From NCBI GenBank assembly GCA_022316685.1, contig JAKJHU010000674.1, forward strand, positions 1-64,000: DNA of 64,000 nt, in the 5' to 3' direction. Source of the stretch: Progne subis subis (lineage: Eukaryota; Chordata; Aves; Passeriformes; Hirundinidae). Below, piece by piece: positions 52,708 to 64,000 of the stretch. Position numbers and translations under genes: made by a program. The stretch's first letter is position 1; each line of letters opens with the position of its first letter. The notes beneath the pieces are model-generated. The model had not been told where the DNA came from. It worked only from the letters and a program-made list of their open reading frames with translations, and searched no databases.

Positions 52708-54841
52708 CTATATGTGCTCTTTATATTCAGTCAACATCTCTTCAGGTTCTTTCTTTTGAGTGTGAGTAGGTCTAGCTTTTAATACCATCAAAGAATTTGG
52801 TTTCCCTTTTGCTGCCAATTCTGGATCAATGGGCATTGCTGTAATTTGCATTCCTTGTATCACTGGGTGGATTAGTCTAAGAAGACATGGAATCATGCAT
52901 GGTAAGCATAACAATCCTAATCCAGAACATAACAGCATAAATCCCAATTCTTCCACCAGGCTCCTCCAAAGAGGTTATCCCACCAATCCATTTTTAGAAT
53001 AGAATTCCCCTTTTGAACAGGTACGTGTGCCACCCTTTTAATTTCTTCAGCAAGTTTTGTGATGGCTTCCCCATGATCATCTCTCTCCACACAGCACTCA
53101 GATTCCTTAAATCTTCCTCAAACTCCCCCTTCCTCAGCCAACAGATAATCTAGGGCAATTCTGGTTTGATATACAAATGCTCACATTTGTGAATGCTTCT
53201 TGGCCAGTAACTTTAGGGTATCAGAAGTATGGTTTGATACAACCTCCACTCCTGCCTGGAGTCTTATCAATAGATTCAATAGATAAATTGGGGTCCTATA
53301 TCCCCAAGATCCATCCTCAGCCCAAGTTGCTGGGTCATAATACGCTATGATTCTTTCTGCAGGCCATTTGTCTTCCCCCCATTCCTGGTTTCCCCCTGCC
53401 TTTGGGAAGTTGAGGTTTAAATCTCTTCTATTCCTTTCTAGAGTCTCATCAAGTGGTGTTCCAAGCATATTGCTCCTAGACCTTGGTATGACGAAGAAGG
53501 AGGGTCGCCTAACTCCTAAGGTACAGGTTCCCTCCCACTTTCGAGGTAATTCACTCTACGCTCATTGCCCACAAATCCAATATATTCCATCCGGGGCTTT
53601 CCATTTACTGTCTGTGTTTTCTTGTTGTTCCCAATAGGATTTTAGGTCTTTTTTTGGATTGGTAGGGTTAGCTCCAGACTTTTATGCCAGCACAAAACAG
53701 TTTGATTATTCCACTCACATTTAATTTCCTTTGTTATTCCCCAATACCCAGTGAAAGTTTTTGGTCACCGGGTCTTTCTTTTATTATCCGAATTAACTAC
53801 TAAAGTAGATATACAAGGAGTATATCCTACTACTTCATTATATTTCCTTCCTTCTCAAGTCATACAGACTGTTCCAATTACTTGATGACTCATAATCCAT
53901 CCTTCAGGTAGTTTTAATGTTTTGGAAATTTGAGTATGATTCCATTTTAAAAATTGCTCTGGAGCTAGACTCTCACCTCTCCACAGCCATGTTTCGGCCA
54001 TTCCCACAGATCCAGCACTTGGATAACCCTAATTCTGTAGCAATTTCTTGCATCAAATCGACAAAAAGATTCTTAGCTGAGGTTGTCAAATCCCAGTCAC
54101 TACACTGCTGTTTTAATTGTTCATACAGCTTATCCAGTTCCTTTCATTCTTTCCCTATGGCTTTTTTTACATCTTTCGTTTGTTTATTTTTGTTTTTCTT
54201 CTTTTTTCCTTAGTGCTACACCTCCTATACCTATACTTCAATCATTCCCATTCTCATCTTTCTCAAAACAACAACAAAAAGTCATATTGAGGACAGATTT
54301 GATCGCTATATGGATATGGAGCTTGTCCATTAAATCCTAATTTTTTCCCCTACCCAATACATTATTCTATTTTTAACACAAACTTCTATAAAATTGCTCT
54401 GATCGTAGCAGCAGCACTAACATGTGGATGTGCCATGAACACAAATTCCATCTTGTCCTTGGACCCACATGGAGTGATGGCATTTATTACAGGGATCAGC
54501 ATTATTGGGGACTTTGTTTTTGCATAGATTGTTCTCTCATTGCACTCTTGTGCTGCTTGTTTTATTATTGTTCGTTCCTGCATGCTCATTCCCTTATCTC
54601 ATGGACTCTGTCCAGAGTGGGCTCCATATGTTTTGGCCAGTTGCCAAGGGCATCACGACAAACACAGTGAAATAATCCTCAGGAATTTCAACTTTCTACT
54701 GTCCTCAAGGCCCTTTGGGCTGCAGCCAAGGGCCAAGATGTCAGGATTCTTGGGAGGAAAGTTTATATCCTGGGATCTAGTCACTGGTGCCTTTGGTCTC
54801 ACTGGTACCCTTGGCCTCATGTTTGTTTTCAAGGATGGCAC
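52708..54841 (-). pseudogene. env: ERV-1 copy B env remnant
   Basis: Transmembrane span and tail at 52708-52956, a broken ectodomain (53181-53468), and the signal-bearing N terminus at 54653-54841. The in-frame TGA at 53118-53120 matches the one in copy A. Confidence 0.72.
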
Positions 54842-55439
54842 AGATTACTCACAGTTCTCACAGCACTGCCCTCTCCCTCTCTCTCTCTCTGCGTTAGTCA
54901 TCTACTTCTTCTTTTAGTCTAAACCACCAAAGCTCCAGAGATGTGCCAACCACAATAAGATTTGGCTTTTTCCACTACTTCAGTTAACAACCTGGTTTGT
55001 TGGTTGCTTTTGCTCTGATGTCGGGGATAATTATTAAGTCTTCATCTCCACCAATAGCACATTCACAATGCCAGTTCATGTAAGAAATGTGTCTATAGCG
55101 TGGCACACAAATTCCTACTCCACAGGATCTGTTAGTGATGATAATATTATGAATTGTTTGCTCTCTCACCTGCTCAAAAACTAATAGAGTAAAACTCATT
55201 GGTCTAAAATTTTCTGTTAATCAAACTGCTGCATAAAAAGGTTCCATCTTCATATCTCAAAGGTGTTCCAAAAAAATCACTGAAAAATCTTTTTAAAGTT
55301 AACTGTGTCACACACGCAATCTCAGCAAGTTAAACAAATCATCTCTCTCTTTCTTCTTCTCTTGTTACTCTCCCCCACAAATTACGGCAAAGCGCACAAA
55401 TAACACAAACCCGTGGGCAACACTCTAAGCCATGCTTAG

Positions 55440-56345
55440 TACACTCACCAGTGTGTTACTTATCCTTGGACTCCTTTTAGTTACAGGTGTTCCCAGTCTC
55501 TTGTTCTGGAATTGTAGTACCTCAATGAAATCTGTTAGTGTTAGTCGCTGAGGGGGCCTCTTAAAAGATTTTCAATCTGTTCAGGCTGTTCCCATTGATC
55601 AAGGAAGCGTCTAAGCCCTTCCCACTGGCATTGTTCTGCCTCTGAACTCATGGAGTTGCAGTTGACAGCCAATCCAGAATGCCTATTTTTCTAACAAATT
55701 CAAAACACAAAACCTTTAGTCGTAAACTATCAAGGAGTTTTATAACCTGAATAGGTTAAGCAAGACAATTTATCTTTTTCTGTTGTTTCTGGGTATCCTA
55801 CTATATCCACATCTTACTTTTATTATCCTTTGTTGTTCCTGCAGTGTTCTCAAAGCCACTAGTCATTCCATGTGATATGCTAAATAAATTAATGCTCTTT
55901 GTACTTGATCTTCTATTATATAATTATCAATGTTGATCTATGCTAAAACCCAATTTGCATTCTAAAGTCTCTCTACTCTACTAAAACATCGTATACAATT
56001 AATCATAAAAGCTACATCTCTTTGGTCCCAAGGTACAGTTGTTCTGTGCCAATGTCTTTGTCTCAGCCACTTCATGGTCACTGCTTTACACCGCTCACAC
56101 TGATGACCGTGTTTGCAGCAACCTTGCTGAAACACGGAAACTTCTCTCTGTGGATGGCAGCTTCTGACCTTTCTGTACTAAGGATATCTGGAATATCCTG
56201 GGGCTGGGTTATTCTTTCAATATGTGGGTGGCACACCAAATGTGTCGCAGCATCATGTGAAATCCACAGCCAAATGATTTTCCATATGAGCTATAGCCTC
56301 TGGGCACCAAATGCTCTCTTCAGCCATGTTGTGGATAAATTACAG
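55440..56345 (-). other. ERV-1 copy B region equivalent to the pol-env small ORFs
   Basis: The DNA matches the copy A frames at 4226-4453 and 4759-5118, but indels break both. The ATG and first codons of the Cys/His-rich frame remain near 56320. Confidence 0.6.
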
Positions 56346-56399
56346 TTTTACTTTGAACTGTATTTTGCACCTCAATAAAAAGGTTTAATCAATTTGAAG

Positions 56400-58460
56400 T
56401 CTTTTTTAATTTTACTTTCAGAACTCCTGGTGTCGAAATAATTTTCCAATCTTTATTGGGTATAGGTCCTTTTACCTTGAAGCATGAGTCTAGCCTTTTT
56501 CTGCCGTTCGAACTGTGGTTTTGTCAGAGAGATTCCATTGTCCCTCTTTTAGAGTTGCTCCTAGGTTTTTCATGCTTCTCCTTCTGCTAAAGAAAAGTAT
56601 GGTGTTTGATTTTGTGTTCCTGCTTCCTGAAAAGTCCTCTTACATTGCTGTTTTCCCTCAGGGCAGCTTTCTTAGCTTCATCATCAGCCAAATTGTTTCT
56701 TCTTGTTTTAATGTCTCTCCCCTCTGGTGGCCTTTCACATGAACCACTGCTATCTTTTTTGGACTCTTCAAAGCTTTAAGTATTTGAATTATCAATCCTT
56801 GGTGCACTAATCCTTTTCTTTGAGTGTTTATAAGTCCCTTTCTTTCCAAATTTTTCTAAATGTGTGCACTACCCAAAGGCATATTTTGAGTCGGTGTATA
56901 TGGTCCCTTCTCGATCCTTTAATAACAGCAATGCACAGAATAATGCATGAGTTCACAGGCTTGTGCTGACCAGGACGGGCTAAGGGGACCAGATTCTTTA
57001 CTTCCAGTTTTTCTCCACGAATTATGGCATACCCAGATTTCCTTCTTCCGTCTACCACTCGGGATGATACATCTATAAATAATTTTTCTCCTGTTTTTAA
57101 TTCTTGTTCTCTCAAATCTGGGCATATTTTTGTTTGTAACTCTATGACCTCTGTGCAATCATGTATTAATCATGTATTAAATCAAGATAGCCTCATATTT
57201 TAATATTCTGCTATCAGTTAACCATTTTTCAGCCTTTTTAGCAAGGATTCCCCTAATATTATGGGGTGTACACTTCCAGTGGTGCCCCAAAGGTTACTTT
57301 TTGGGCTTCTTCTACTAACACAGCAGTGACTACCAGAGCTTGCAGGCATGTTGGCCAACTCTTACTAATTGGATCCAATAATTTGGAATAATATCCTACT
57401 GGCTTTTGGCTTCCTGCCCAACCTTGAGTCAATACTTCATAAGCCGTTTGATCAACTGTATTAACAAATAATTGAAAAGGCTTGTCTAAATTGGGAACTC
57501 AGTACAGGAGCTTGCAGTAGGGCTTCTTTAACTTGCTCAAATTTTCCTGATCCCTTTCAGTCCATTTCAAGCAATTGGTAGTTAATTTCTCATTTAGAAA
57601 TTTTACTTTTCTACTAAACCCTTCTATCTCTTGCCTACAATAACCCAAAGACTCAAAACCTGCTTTATTTCTCTTTTAGACTTTGGGGTCCCATGTTCAA
57701 TATTCCTGGAACCCTTTCAGGGTCTAGCTTTTTTCTTTGCTTACTAATCCAATGACCTAAATACCACACTTCTGACTCTACAAACTGCAATTTTGACTTT
57801 GATATCTTCAGCCCGTTTTCTCCCAGAAAATTTAGAAGCTTAATAGTACCCTTCTAGTTTCCTCTTCAGTTTCTCTTGCTACTAACAATCACATACTGTA
57901 GCAGCTTAATTCCTTTGGGTAACTCAAAGGACTTCCAAAGATTTTCTAACGCCCTCCCAAAAAGATTGGTGCCTCTGTAAAACCTTGCGGTAGCACCGTT
58001 CACCTGAATTGTTCTCTCCTACCTGTATCTGGGTCCTCCTACTCAAAGGCAATCCCTACTGCCCTCATCCAGAGGGCAAGTTCAAAAGGCATCCTTTAAA
58101 TCCACGACACTGTACCAAATGTAATTAGGAGGTATCTGGCTTAGCTACTCCTGGAAAGCGGGTAATGGTTCTTTGATTTACCGCTCTGAGATCCTGGACT
58201 AGTCGGTAGCTACCATCAGGCTTCTTTACCGGCAGGATGGGGGTATGATGTGGTGACACACAGGACTCCAACACCCCCTGATGTACTCAATTCTCAACTA
58301 CCGGTTTCAATCCCTTCCGACCTTCCAGTGATATCGGATATTGTTTTACTCGAATGGGGATTTCTGGGTTCTGTATTTCAACGCTAATGGGCTGAATGTT
58401 TAATTTTCCTACTTCACCAGTATACCACACAGTGTCGCTAATCTCAAAATGATCTTCTTC
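56400..58460 (-). pseudogene. pol: ERV-1 copy B pol remnant
   Basis: RNase H pieces at 56658-56849 (VHVKGHQRG) and 56828-57115 (SSRVVDGRRKSGYAI). The RT active-site box near 57886-57897 has lost bases compared with 6736-6747 and no longer reads YVDD. The integrase gap is as in copy A. Confidence 0.72.
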
Positions 58461-58795
58461 AGTTAAAGAATAGATTTTAAGTTTTCCTTCACAGGGTGTT
58501 ATTTTAATCCCCAAGGCTATTATTAAGTCCCTTCCTAATAAATTATTATCAGCCTCTGGTATTAATACCAAATTCAGTCCAAATTTTTCATCCAATTCAA
58601 TCTGTACATTTTTAATTACAGGAACCTGAAAAACTTCTCCTTTAACCCCAATTACTGGGACACGTTCACAACTTACTTCACATCCTTGTGGTAGTTTTCT
58701 TACTGTGGACCTAGTAGCTTCTGTCCACCAAAAATGTGATTTCTTCCTTTTGAGGACCTATTTTCAGTTTTATCAAGGGCTTCTAGGTGTTCAGT
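58461..58795 (-). pseudogene. pro: ERV-1 copy B protease remnant
   Basis: LLGRDL and the segment after it are clear in the frame 58287-58595, which runs on into the start of RT (IRVKQYP). The active-site region upstream is in another frame near 58720. Confidence 0.68.
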
Positions 58796-60426
58796 CCTCA
58801 TTAAATAGAGCCCTGACCCCCTAGTCTTCTTGAAACATTTTTCATCTTGCTGCCTCTTTCTACAGAATTTTTGTAGATGTCCCTTTTTGTGGCAATAAAA
58901 ACAAGTGGGTCCTGTACTTCTGGAGGTAGGACAAGAAGTTTGTAAGTGTCCTTTCTGGTGACAGGAAAAACACGTGGGTCTCGTATCCCCAGAGGTGGGA
59001 CCTGCCTTTTTCTGTTGTTTGTTCTTTCCTGAACGTTCTCTGTATTCATGGTTGTCTGTGTTTCCTTGACTGCTGCCATTAAAATCTGTGTTTTTGTCTT
59101 TTGCCTCTCCTCATCTCTTCTCACATACACTTTCTGTGCTTCTCTTAACAATTCCTGAAGCCCCCTATCCTGCCAATTTTCTACTTTTTCCAGCTTCTTC
59201 CTGATGTGCCCCCAGGCCTTAGCTACAAATTGTGTTTTCAAAGGACCTGTCCTGCTGCAGTATCGGGGTCTACACCTGAATATAACTGCAAGGCTTTTCT
59301 TAGTCTTTCTAACCAGTCTGCCAGGGGTTCATCCTTCCCTTGGTGCTCACTTAGAGCTTTCCTTATATTCTGCCCCTTGGGCACTGCTTCCCAGATTCCT
59401 CGATAATCATCCACCGAGATCACTCATATTCTGCCTGTGTCTTTCATTCTGATTATTCCAACCTGGATCTTGCATAGGCCATTTCTGATCCCCTGGTCTG
59501 GCCCCTGACATTCTCTATCCCAAACCCTCATTCCTGAATGTCTAATCATTTCTCTTTCTTCCATGGTAAACAAGATTCCTAAGATAGACTGCAGTTCCAC
59601 CCAGGTGTATATATTCGCCCCAAGAACTGATCTAATCTCTCTGCCACTCCAAGATCCTCTAGCAGCCTGCCCATCTCCTTCTTAAACTCCCTAACATCCC
59701 CTGTGTTCAGGGGAACACTCACATCACCAATAGGTCTCTGTTCTGGATTTGCCATTGGAACTTTTCTAAGCAGGTATAGTCCATCTTCCATTTTTGCTTC
59801 CCCATCCCCATCATCACTTCTCCCATCCCCTCCCCTCTAGTTCTATGTGCTACTGGCCCTCCTGAATAGGGGGTGTTTGCATTTACAGGAGGACCCTCGG
59901 GGGCTTGGGGTTGAACGGGCTGATTAGGTTGCCTATAAGGGGCTGGGAGGTGATAATGGATCCTAGGGCTCGTGTCTGTCTTTTTGGCTGCTTGCCTTCT
60001 AATTTGTAAAGGATAGAATGGAAAACCCTCAGTTCCCTGCCTTCGAGCACAATTCACCCTTTCCCCTGGGAAGCCACACAGCAGCATATTCACTTTCTCC
60101 TGATAAAAGGTTCTTTTGAATTCACATACAAATTCAAAGCCTGGCAAATCCAATCTTCAAAGGCCACTTTGGCCAATATAAGTTATCTTTCCAGATCATT
60201 TCCTTTGTCCATTCAAACATACAATAATTAATCATTTTCTGCTTACTTTTTCCTCTTTGGGATTCCCATGCATCCCAGTATTGTAACATCATCCCCAGTG
60301 GACTGTCCTGAGGGATGCTCCCCTTCTGAGAACCCCCCTCACAGTTCCCAGGTATACCAGGCTCTTGTGAATTTCCTTCATAATTTGCAGCCCTGGGTCT
60401 AAGGAGTTACTTTTCCTTGGACCCAT
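58796..60426 (-). pseudogene. gag: ERV-1 copy B gag remnant
   Basis: Pieces at 58801-59241 (end of capsid and knuckles), 59579-59791 (capsid start) and 59719-60153 (matrix to PPxY-like AP-rich region). The start ATG lies at 60424-60426. Confidence 0.73.
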
Positions 60427-61211
60427 TTTTGGCACAATAACAAGAAACCTGGTACCAGGAGAATTTGGTCTCCCTCACTCACTTCATGGTTCAATCCTCT
60501 CACTTGTTATTCTGTTGCACTATCTTGTTTTTTGCCAACTGTTTGCCTCATGCCTAATTCCAATCTTTCTCCCAATCTGTCTTCCCTGACTATATCCTTC
60601 TAGCACTTTCCCTTGCAATCCCTCTTAGTCTCGTACTAAGTTACCAACTATTTTCTTCTCAGAAAATTGAACTTGACTCAATTGCTCCCTCCTTATTCAC
60701 CTCCCCAGCATCAGATCGCTCCCTTCTCCTCAAGGACCTTCACCTGGGTTCTTGGGCCAGGACCCTTCCTCCCAGTCCCTCCCAGGGAACCTCACTCATT
60801 CTCTCTTTTCACTTCCTCCTTTCCCGGCTGGTCTCCTTGTGGAAATGTGGTACTGGGAGGTTCGCACTTGCTTCAGGGGTCTGGGCTACCAGCCCCTATT
60901 TTAGATATTCTACACACACACAAACACACAGCCGCCTGCCTGCCCAACCCCGTGGTACTTACACAGTCCATTTTCCCACACGGTTCTTGTGCACAAGATG
61001 TTTTACAGGAGCCTTTACCTTTAGCCAGCACTCCAACAGGAGCTTTTGTGCATGCCGCCTATTGCTGGCTTCCTTTGCTTATAATTAATTGGAACTCCTT
61101 CTCCAAGGGAGCCTGGTCTAACCTCGGGACCACCTTAAAGGACTGGTGGGGAACTCCTTCCCGAGACTAGCTGTCCTTCCCCAGGCTGGAGTTCCCGGTT
61201 TTGCACCAAAT
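60427..61211 (-). other. ERV-1 copy B 5' leader
   Basis: Equivalent of 9277-10080, including the CA tract near 60915-60930 and a damaged tRNA-Phe-like primer site beside the LTR. Confidence 0.6.
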
Positions 61212-62048
61212 TGTTATAAATGAAGCTCTATATGTCTAATTTAATAAGCAAAGTTGAATTTATCAGCAATGCAATTTTTTTAAGTAGCATTTTATAATCA
61301 AGCATATACAAAAATTTGGCAGTGATCAATTAAAGATAAGCACTGTTTAGATAAAGCATAAGCAAAACTGAACAGGGTATGGAGGGGGCTTTCTCACCCT
61401 ACCTCATGTACAAAACAAAGTAATCCAACTTAAAATTATATGTTGTATGCTAATACATATTCATTAATATTTCTCGTAAATCTTCTCCTATTTTCAATTT
61501 TTAAAATCTACGTCACTATACTACATAGCTCATGCTCCACTTGTTGTTAGGGCATCTTCTTGCCTTTTTTTGTGGTCTTCTTCAGATGAAGGCTCATCAT
61601 CTTCCTCTCGTCCTATGAATAACCTTACTGGCTGTGCGTGCGCTCTAAGTTTTGTGTTATACATAACTAAGCATTATGTTCCAAAAAGTAATTATTTCAT
61701 AGATCAAACCACCACCCAAACTCCCTACCTTGGAATAGTCCCAGCTTTGTCCATCCCAAGGCCAGTTCTGTCTTAAGACTCCTGTATCCCATAGCATCTG
61801 CAAAGGGCCCATCACCCTACTTGGAGTAGTCCCAGCTTTGGCCAATCCAGCTTTGAAACTCTTGCTTATCTCAAACTGCATCCTGTATCTTATTTTTCTC
61901 ATGTAGCATCTGCCAAGGGGCCCATCTGCTTTGTAACTAATCACATCTACTTTTTCCTTTACTACTTTATGACAAGTATTTTCTAAAATATATATTTTTA
62001 AAGTATTGATATGATTACAATTAGCATGAATCATTTTCATTTAGCACA
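61212..62048 (-). repeat. ERV-1 copy B 5' LTR
   Basis: TGTTATAAATGAAGC to CATTTAGCACA; partner of 51681-52517 and ortholog-like duplicate of 10081-10904. Confidence 0.87.
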
Positions 62049-62215
62049 TATTTATATTTTGAGATCAGCAATGTCCGATTGATATTGATCCTCAGCACAT
62101 AAGTGCAAACTAATTAAATATGACAATCAAGACCCTTCATGGCTGACAAACAACCAGACTTTGTCCTCACCCCATCCCCACCATTTCCCCCATCCAAGCC
62201 CGGGCACTCCTATGG

Positions 62216-62446
62216 ATCAGGAGCAGTGTGGGCAGCAGGAGCAGGGCAGTGATTCTTCCCCTGTGCTCAACACTGGTTGGGCAGCACCTTGAGTTCTGTG
62301 TCCAGTACTGGACCACCCAACTAGGAAAGGCCATGGAGGCGCTGGAGCATGTCCAGAAAGGGGAACAAGGCTGGTGAGTGGTCTAAGGTTGGACTTGATG
62401 ATGTCCAAGGTCTTCTCCAACCTTGCTGATTCTGTGATTCTCTGAA
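62216..62446 (+). mobile_element. CR1 LINE 3' fragment, copy B
   Basis: Same fragment as 11070-11396 but with the middle (GAGGAGAGGCTGAGG block) deleted, so the GGGCAAC region joins directly to GTTGGACTTGATGATGTCC. Confidence 0.85.
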
Positions 62447-62738
62447 ACCACCCTTGCAGCAGTTGCAGGATGAGCCCTGGGCCTCCTCTCCAGAAGGTCC
62501 AGCAGCCCAGGTCCTCAGCTTCTCCTCACAGCCCCAAAGCCCATCCTGTCAGTCCTGCAGAGCCTCTGCAGCTCCTCCTCCTTGCCCAGAACAGGGAGCC
62601 CCACAGCCAGACACAGCAGCCCAGATGTGCCCCCTGGCCTGTGGTGCCTCTGGCAAGGGAGCAGCACGGGCACTGCAGGAGGCTGCAGACAGTTCCTGAA
62701 GCACTTGGAGGATGATCCTGCTCCCCAAGGACGTTCCC

Positions 62739-63536
62739 ATGGTGCCAACTCAGGAACTGAAATGGGCACTGGGGCCAGGAAGAAAGGGCAGCCAGGGATG
62801 GGCTGTTTGCAGGGGAGGGAACAGGGGTGGGCATTAGGAAGAAATTTGTACCAGGAGGAGTAAAGAAAGCCAAGGTGAAGGAAAGGAAATGCTGAGGGCA
62901 GTTTGGGGGTGGCTGCCAGGCAGCCCTGGCTCTGAGCAACAACATCTGCAGTGGCACAGGAAACTCACAGCTCAAGGGAACAAACTTTCTGGCTGACTTC
63001 AGAGGCCACCACAAACCTGAGTGGTTTCCCTGCTGTCCCCCAGCCCTTCCTGGCCCCAGGGGCTGATGACGGCATTTGTGCTCCCTCAGGTTCATCTCCC
63101 CACACCAACACCAAGGGGGTGCTCACGCCTGCTCTGGGCAGTGCAAACAGGGGCTCCTGAGCCAGTGCTGCCATTTCTCTGCTCCTGGGCAGAGCTGCTG
63201 TGCTAGCACTGTGCTTCTCCCAGCTCTGCACACAGACATTGCTGCTGCAGCTTCAGAGAAGGGAAGAAAAGGGGGATCTCTGCAGAAAACTTTGCTGGGA
63301 GATCCTTTAGTTTGTTGAAAGCCACCAAGAGTGAGGCCCTCACTGACACTCTCTGTGGCCACAAGGATGGTGGAGAGAAACAAAATGAGAAATGGCAAAA
63401 ACAATGAGTATTCATGGTGAACAATATTGAAAAAGTAAAATAAGAAAATGAACCTCTAAAATGAAACCAGCAAGAAGTATCAAAGATGTCTTTTATTACA
63501 AGTGATTTGCAGAAACTGGCCGTCAGTTTAATGTTC
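62739..63536. other. Unassigned flank between copy B and the olfactory receptor
   Basis: Unique-looking DNA, rich in short CTG/CAG words. No gene, RNA or named repeat recognised. The end (63420-63500) is AT-rich and probably belongs to the 3' flank of the receptor gene. Confidence 0.5.
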
Positions 63537-64000
63537 CTAACGCCATCCAGTCATCAGTCTCCACACTGCAGCCTTGAGCTCCTGGTTCCTCAGGCTGTAG
63601 ATGAGGGGGTTCAGGGCTGGAGGCACCACCGAGTACAGAACTGACAGGGCCAGATCCAGGGATGGGGAGGAGATGGAGGGGGGCTTCAAGTGAGCAATTA
63701 TGCCACTGCTGACAGAGAGACCACAACCAGGTGAGGGAGGCAGGTGGAAAAGACTTTGTGCCGTCCCTGCCAGAGGGGATCCTCAGCACAGCCCTGAAGA
63801 TCTGCACATAGGAGAAAACTATGAACACAAAACAACTGAATACCAAACAGGCACTAACAGCCAGAAGTCCAAGTTCCCTGAGGTAGGATTTGGAGCAGGA
63901 GAGTTTGAGGATGTGTGGGATTTCACAGAAGAACTGGCCCAGGACATTGCCATGGCACAGGGGCAGGGAAAATGTATTGGCTGTGTGTACGAGCATTGAG
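63537..64000 (-). pseudogene. Olfactory receptor, OR14-like, 3' part with frameshift
   Basis: The frame reads the extracellular loop 2 to TM5 part of an olfactory receptor (CEIPHILKLSC, then a run of hydrophobic residues with SYVQIFRAVLRIPS). One base seems to be missing in CTGGCAGGG near 63765, where receptors normally have an SEQGR-type codon series; after it the receptor frame resumes with TM6, TM7 (SVLYSVVPPALNPLIYSLRN) and a stop at 63537-63539. The 5' half lies beyond the window. The type resembles the large OR14-like group of birds. It is a pseudogene unless the missing base is a sequencing error. Confidence 0.82.

Larger units (their letters stand above)
51681..62048 (-). mobile_element. 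ERV-1 copy B: full-length decayed provirus
   Basis: Duplicate of 521-10904 with the same order, the same missing integrase and the same eroded 3' LTR junction at a purine tract. LTRs: 51681-52517 and 61212-62048. It has additional indels, so almost every frame is shorter than in copy A. Confidence 0.88.
51138..62738 (+). repeat. Segmental duplication, copy B
   Basis: This is the second copy of the block at 1-11689. Its start coincides with the first base of the window aligned to 51138, so the true left border may lie further left in both copies. A larger internal deletion in the CR1 tail (near 62370) and a loss of bases at the reverse transcriptase active site (near 57890) distinguish it from copy A. 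Both copies share an in-frame stop in the env transmembrane region (1932-1934 and 53118-53120), so that lesion came before the duplication. Confidence 0.9.

Overview
The window looks like a repeat-dense piece of a bird genome, most likely a songbird. Supporting signs are CR1 LINE tails, a tRNA-Ile-headed SINE with a CR1-type tail (a form known from passerines), several families of endogenous retrovirus (ERV), an R2 retrotransposon pair still sitting in its 28S target site, avian-type MHC class I exons and an olfactory receptor of the bird-expanded OR14-like type. rDNA, MHC class I and olfactory receptor sequence together recall the NOR/MHC microchromosome (chromosome 16 of chicken). Assigning this window to that chromosome is inference.

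Layout. (1) 1-11689 and 51138-62738 are two diverged copies of one block in direct orientation. Each copy holds a (GGGAT)n array, a purine tract, a complete but decayed minus-strand ERV (here ERV-1: gag, pro, pol without most of integrase, an unassigned region with small ORFs, env, two LTRs, tRNA-Phe-like primer site) and a CR1 tail. (2) 11690-18306 is another minus-strand ERV (ERV-3); its 5' LTR is cut short and followed by an inverted copy of its own tip. (3) 18307-25862 is a plus-strand rDNA orphon: end of ITS1, a decayed 5.8S gene, ITS2, then a jump into the distal part of 28S, interrupted at the R2 site by two head-to-tail R2 elements of different lineages; 28S resumes at 25741. (4) 25863-32670 holds two oppositely oriented minisatellites around an MHC class I pseudogene (leader, alpha-1 and alpha-2 exons). 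Its alpha-1 exon is split by a 23-bp minisatellite that seems to have grown out of the exon itself and by a solo LTR. (5) 33852-49585 is a minus-strand gammaretrovirus-like provirus (ERV-A) with an open gag followed by an in-frame UAG and pro-pol. A second provirus (ERV-B, class III-like, with env) sits inside its reverse transcriptase and is bordered by a 5-bp target duplication. (6) 63537-64000 is the 3' end of an olfactory receptor gene on the minus strand with one frameshift.

No intact host protein-coding gene is visible. The largest clean reading frames are retroviral: ERV-A gag (646 codons from its MGQ start), ERV-A pol (622 codons) and the ERV-B gag-pol fusion (645 codons). The long frames in the GC-rich rDNA spacers and in the minisatellites are compositional artefacts.

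Coordinates of LTR ends, target duplications, primer sites and motifs were read by eye. Gene borders inside decayed elements are approximate. Similarity calls rest on recalled family hallmarks, because no alignment or database search could be run.
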